The translations under genes and the position numbers were made by a program. Shown here piece by piece: positions 62,313 to 64,000 of a stretch of DNA of 64,000 nucleotides; position 1 is the stretch's first letter, and every line of letters starts with the position of its first letter. Under the pieces are notes generated by a model, which did no database searches, was not told the origin of the DNA, and saw only the letters and a program-made list of their open reading frames with translations. Source of the DNA: Cryomorphaceae bacterium (lineage in GTDB: Bacteria; Bacteroidota; Bacteroidia; Flavobacteriales_D; Cryomorphaceae). Location of the stretch: contig PXBH01000068.1 of NCBI GenBank assembly GCA_003565555.1, positions 1-64,000 of the forward strand, in the 5' to 3' direction.

Positions 62313-63163
62313 GCGCGGTGGTAAGCGATCAAGCCGTCGATGGGCGCCTTGATAATGCGGTCTATGTTGAGGCCGTACATCTCGGCCCGCTTGCGCATCT
62401 GCGGCTCGAAGTGAAATCCGACCGACCCCAGCACCCGCACGGATAAGTTCAGGTAATCGGGGTATTGGATGATGTAGCGCTCGAAGTATTTCATAAAGGC
62501 ATCATCCACAAGCGCCGCGAAGTAAGGATGCTCGATGTTCTTCTGCACAAATACGCTGAAAGAGGCGAGATACCGGTTGGGGAAAGTCTTTTTGTACACG
62601 GCAAATGAGACCTCATCCTTGGTCAATCCGAAGGCGTCATCAAAAAGATCTTTCACCTCCGGGGGCATGAGATCGCTCATAAAGTCGCGCACCACTTTGC
62701 GGCCGATGTGCATACCGCTGCCTTCGTCACCGAGGATATAACCGTGGCCGCCGAGAACCGTTTTTATCTCACCGTCGCGGTAGAGGCAGGAGTTGCTGCC
62801 CGTGCCGAGGATGCACGCAATCCCGGACTCTTCCGGCCCGTCCTCCCGGAAAAAGAGGGCACGTGCTGCACCGAGGAGGTCGTGCATGATATTGAGCTTG
62901 GCCTTGGTGAAAACCTTGGCAAAGCCCTGCTCCATAATTATTCTGTTCTGGCTATTGCTCACCCCGGCACTGTAGAAGTCTACCTCGGAAATGTCCTCAT
63001 GGCCGTAGGGCTCAAAAGATATTTTTTCGAGGGTTTCAGCTACAGAATCTGCGTCGTGGAAAAAAGGATTGATTCCCTCACTTTTGAACTGCAGCTGATC
63101 CCCGTCTTCGGTGAGCAGTCGCCAGTCTGTTTTCGTGGATCCGCTGTCGGCGATCAATTTCAT
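62306..63163 (-). CDS. BadF/BadG-family kinase (N-acetylglucosamine kinase-like)
   Basis: A 285-residue ASKHA-fold ATPase. The phosphate-1 motif MKLIADSGSTKTDW starts the protein, followed by CILGTGSNSCLYRDGE, GGHGYILGDEGSGMHIGRKV and VLGSVGFHF. The pattern fits the BadF/BadG/BcrA/BcrD ATPases, whose Bacteroidota members resemble eukaryotic N-acetylglucosamine kinase, so it probably phosphorylates an amino sugar from cell-wall recycling. The ATG at 63163 is chosen because a perfect -7 box lies eight bases upstream, inside the longer frame that begins at 63184. The last 7 bases overlap the M23 gene convergently. Confidence 0.86.
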   Translation of the reverse strand: MKLIADSGSTKTDWRLLTEDGDQLQFKSEGINPFFHDADSVAETLEKISFEPYGHEDISEVDFYSAGVSNSQNRIIMEQGFAKVFTKAKLNIMHDLLGAARALFFREDGPEESGIACILGTGSNSCLYRDGEIKTVLGGHGYILGDEGSGMHIGRKVVRDFMSDLMPPEVKDLFDDAFGLTKDEVSFAVYKKTFPNRYLASFSVFVQKNIEHPYFAALVDDAFMKYFERYIIQYPDYLNLSVRVLGSVGFHFEPQMRKRAEMYGLNIDRIIKAPIDGLIAYHRAQ

Positions 63164-63171
63164 ATCGGCGG

Positions 63172-63179
63172 CAAATCTA
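63172..63179 (-). promoter_or_regulatory. -7 box (TAGATTTG) of the kinase gene
   Basis: A perfect TAnnTTTG on the minus strand, eight bases before the ATG at 63163, predicting a very short leader. Confidence 0.68.
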
Positions 63180-63268
63180 TGCAATTCCGATAAATGTAAG
63201 CCGTATTGTCAAGAACTTGATGAAATCATCACGCCGACCGGGGCGGGGAGTAAAAAGGAGCGACTTGC

Positions 63269-63991
63269 TCAGCCTGAGGAAAACAAAAACTTATTAACGT
63301 TGACCAAATTGGACTTCACTGCATACATAACCACGGCAGCGGTATTCTTCACACCGAGCTTTTGCATGATGTTTTTCCGGTGGGTATTCACCGTGTGTGG
63401 GCTGAGAAAAAGCCGCTCCGCGATCTCCGTATTGGTAAATCCCTCTGCGATATACGTGATGATTTCCTGCTCGCGCTCGGTGAGGTGTACGGGCTCACAA
63501 TTGAATCCGCTCCAATCTTCTCCGTCCACATCGATATTGACACGCCGAATGGTTTCGAGGATTTTTCCGCAAAAAAACTTACTTCCGGCCGCAGTCTCCC
63601 GCACCGATGAGATGATCTCGTCAAAGTCGCAGTCTTTCTTAATGTAGCTTTTTACGCCGGCCTTTAAGGCGTTGATGATGGTTTGACCCTCCTGATCGGG
63701 CGTGATGGCTACCACGCGCGTATCGGGAAAAGTCTTGACCACACCCGCAATGGTTTCCAGCGAAAAACCCTCTGCTGTGAAGTCCAAAAGCAACACGTCC
63801 ACGTCAAAAGAAGCCAAGAGCTCAGTAAGTGCTACGGGGGAATCCGCCTCTCCGACAAGGACAATATCTTGCTCTTGGGAGAGGACGACGTCCAGGCCCG
63901 CCCTGATCAGACGGCTGCTGTCGGCGATGGCTACTTTAATTTCCGGTGTTTCCAATGTCCTCTTTGTGTTTTCGGTATGCACCGTTCTCAA
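63269..63991 (-). CDS. LuxR-family response regulator with altered acidic pocket
   Basis: A 240-residue NarL/LuxR-type regulator. The receiver has D70 (VLLLDFTAEGF), T97 and K118 (SYIKKD). The acidic pair normally written DD is AD-S here (IADSSRL, D24-S25), so one metal-binding Asp is missing. The C-terminal HTH is LTEREQEIITYIAEGFTNTE and TVNTHRKNIMQKLG (about 170-225). The start is uncertain: TTG at 63991 or GTG at 63982, and the frame stays open to the right edge of the window. No kinase is adjacent in the window. Confidence 0.85.
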   Translation of the reverse strand: MRTVHTENTKRTLETPEIKVAIADSSRLIRAGLDVVLSQEQDIVLVGEADSPVALTELLASFDVDVLLLDFTAEGFSLETIAGVVKTFPDTRVVAITPDQEGQTIINALKAGVKSYIKKDCDFDEIISSVRETAAGSKFFCGKILETIRRVNIDVDGEDWSGFNCEPVHLTEREQEIITYIAEGFTNTEIAERLFLSPHTVNTHRKNIMQKLGVKNTAAVVMYAVKSNLVNVNKFLFSSG

Positions 63992-64000
63992 TTTGCGGAT

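Overview
The window reads as chromosomal DNA of a member of the Bacteroidota with GC content clearly above 50%. The evidence is the gene set: TonB-dependent receptors with carboxypeptidase-like N-domains, DUF4249, DUF4476, DUF5916, DUF4159, DUF1599 and BT_3928-type proteins, LytS/LytTR and TPR-histidine-kinase/LuxR signalling pairs, ATP-type PEP carboxykinase and many lipoproteins. The promoters agree: many genes are preceded by the Bacteroidota -7 box TAnnTTTG, twice with a TTTG -33 box about 18-19 bases upstream. The class cannot be fixed from this window. I see no rRNA, tRNA, prophage, transposase or CRISPR array. All calls come from reading motifs; no database search was run.

Layout. 0-2.1 kb: a two-component pair on the minus strand (TPR sensor kinase and a partial response regulator). 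2.7-5.9 kb: rpsP with a very long repetitive acidic tail, rimM, a TrmN6-type methyltransferase and a lipoprotein. 6.0-7.4 kb: a saccharopine-dehydrogenase-like gene. 7.5-12.0 kb: an envelope cluster (DUF4476 protein, CsgG-like TPR lipoprotein, two LPP20-like lipoproteins) closed by a strong terminator. 12.0-15.7 kb: DUF423, pckA, rsmE, DUF4159. 16.2-28.2 kb: outer-membrane transport (TonB receptor/DUF4249 pair, porin, two more TonB receptors) with a hydrolase, a transglutaminase-like protein and a 162-bp tandem repeat. 28.3-30.7 kb: a small membrane protein followed by a LytS-type kinase and LytTR regulator. 30.9-39.0 kb: lipoproteins, a glycosylasparaginase, a DppB-like permease, a MauE/BT_3928 protein, DUF1599, folP and a YpdA-like reductase, plus a MITE-like inverted repeat. 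39.2-46.4 kb: two outer-membrane proteins, DUF5916, an ammonium transporter and a rhodanese. 46.6-48.1 kb: a DUF3307-SatD operon under three regularly spaced operator-like dyads. 48.1-58.2 kb: a minus-strand surface-polysaccharide locus (wecB, glycosyltransferases, O-antigen ligase/polymerase, acyltransferase-like protein, asparagine synthetase, flippase, UDP-GlcNAc 4-epimerase). 58.2-60.4 kb: rny-zapA-coiled-coil operon. 60.6-64 kb: M23 peptidase, N-acetylglucosamine-kinase-like protein and a LuxR-type regulator.

Three things deserve most attention. First, the SatD-like HTH gene and its membrane partner DUF3307 lie behind three copies of AATATCG-N10-CGATATT at exactly 28-bp intervals, the nearest covering the -33 region of a TAnnTTTG promoter; this looks like a self-regulated two-gene system. 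Second, at least six genes have a perfect -7 box only 4-9 bases before a GTG or ATG start, suggesting frequent leaderless or nearly leaderless mRNAs, and correcting several start sites. Third, the CsgG-like/LPP20/LPP20 cluster resembles parts of the curli-export and flagellar FlgO/FlgP/FlgT envelope assemblies, in a region without curli or flagellar genes.
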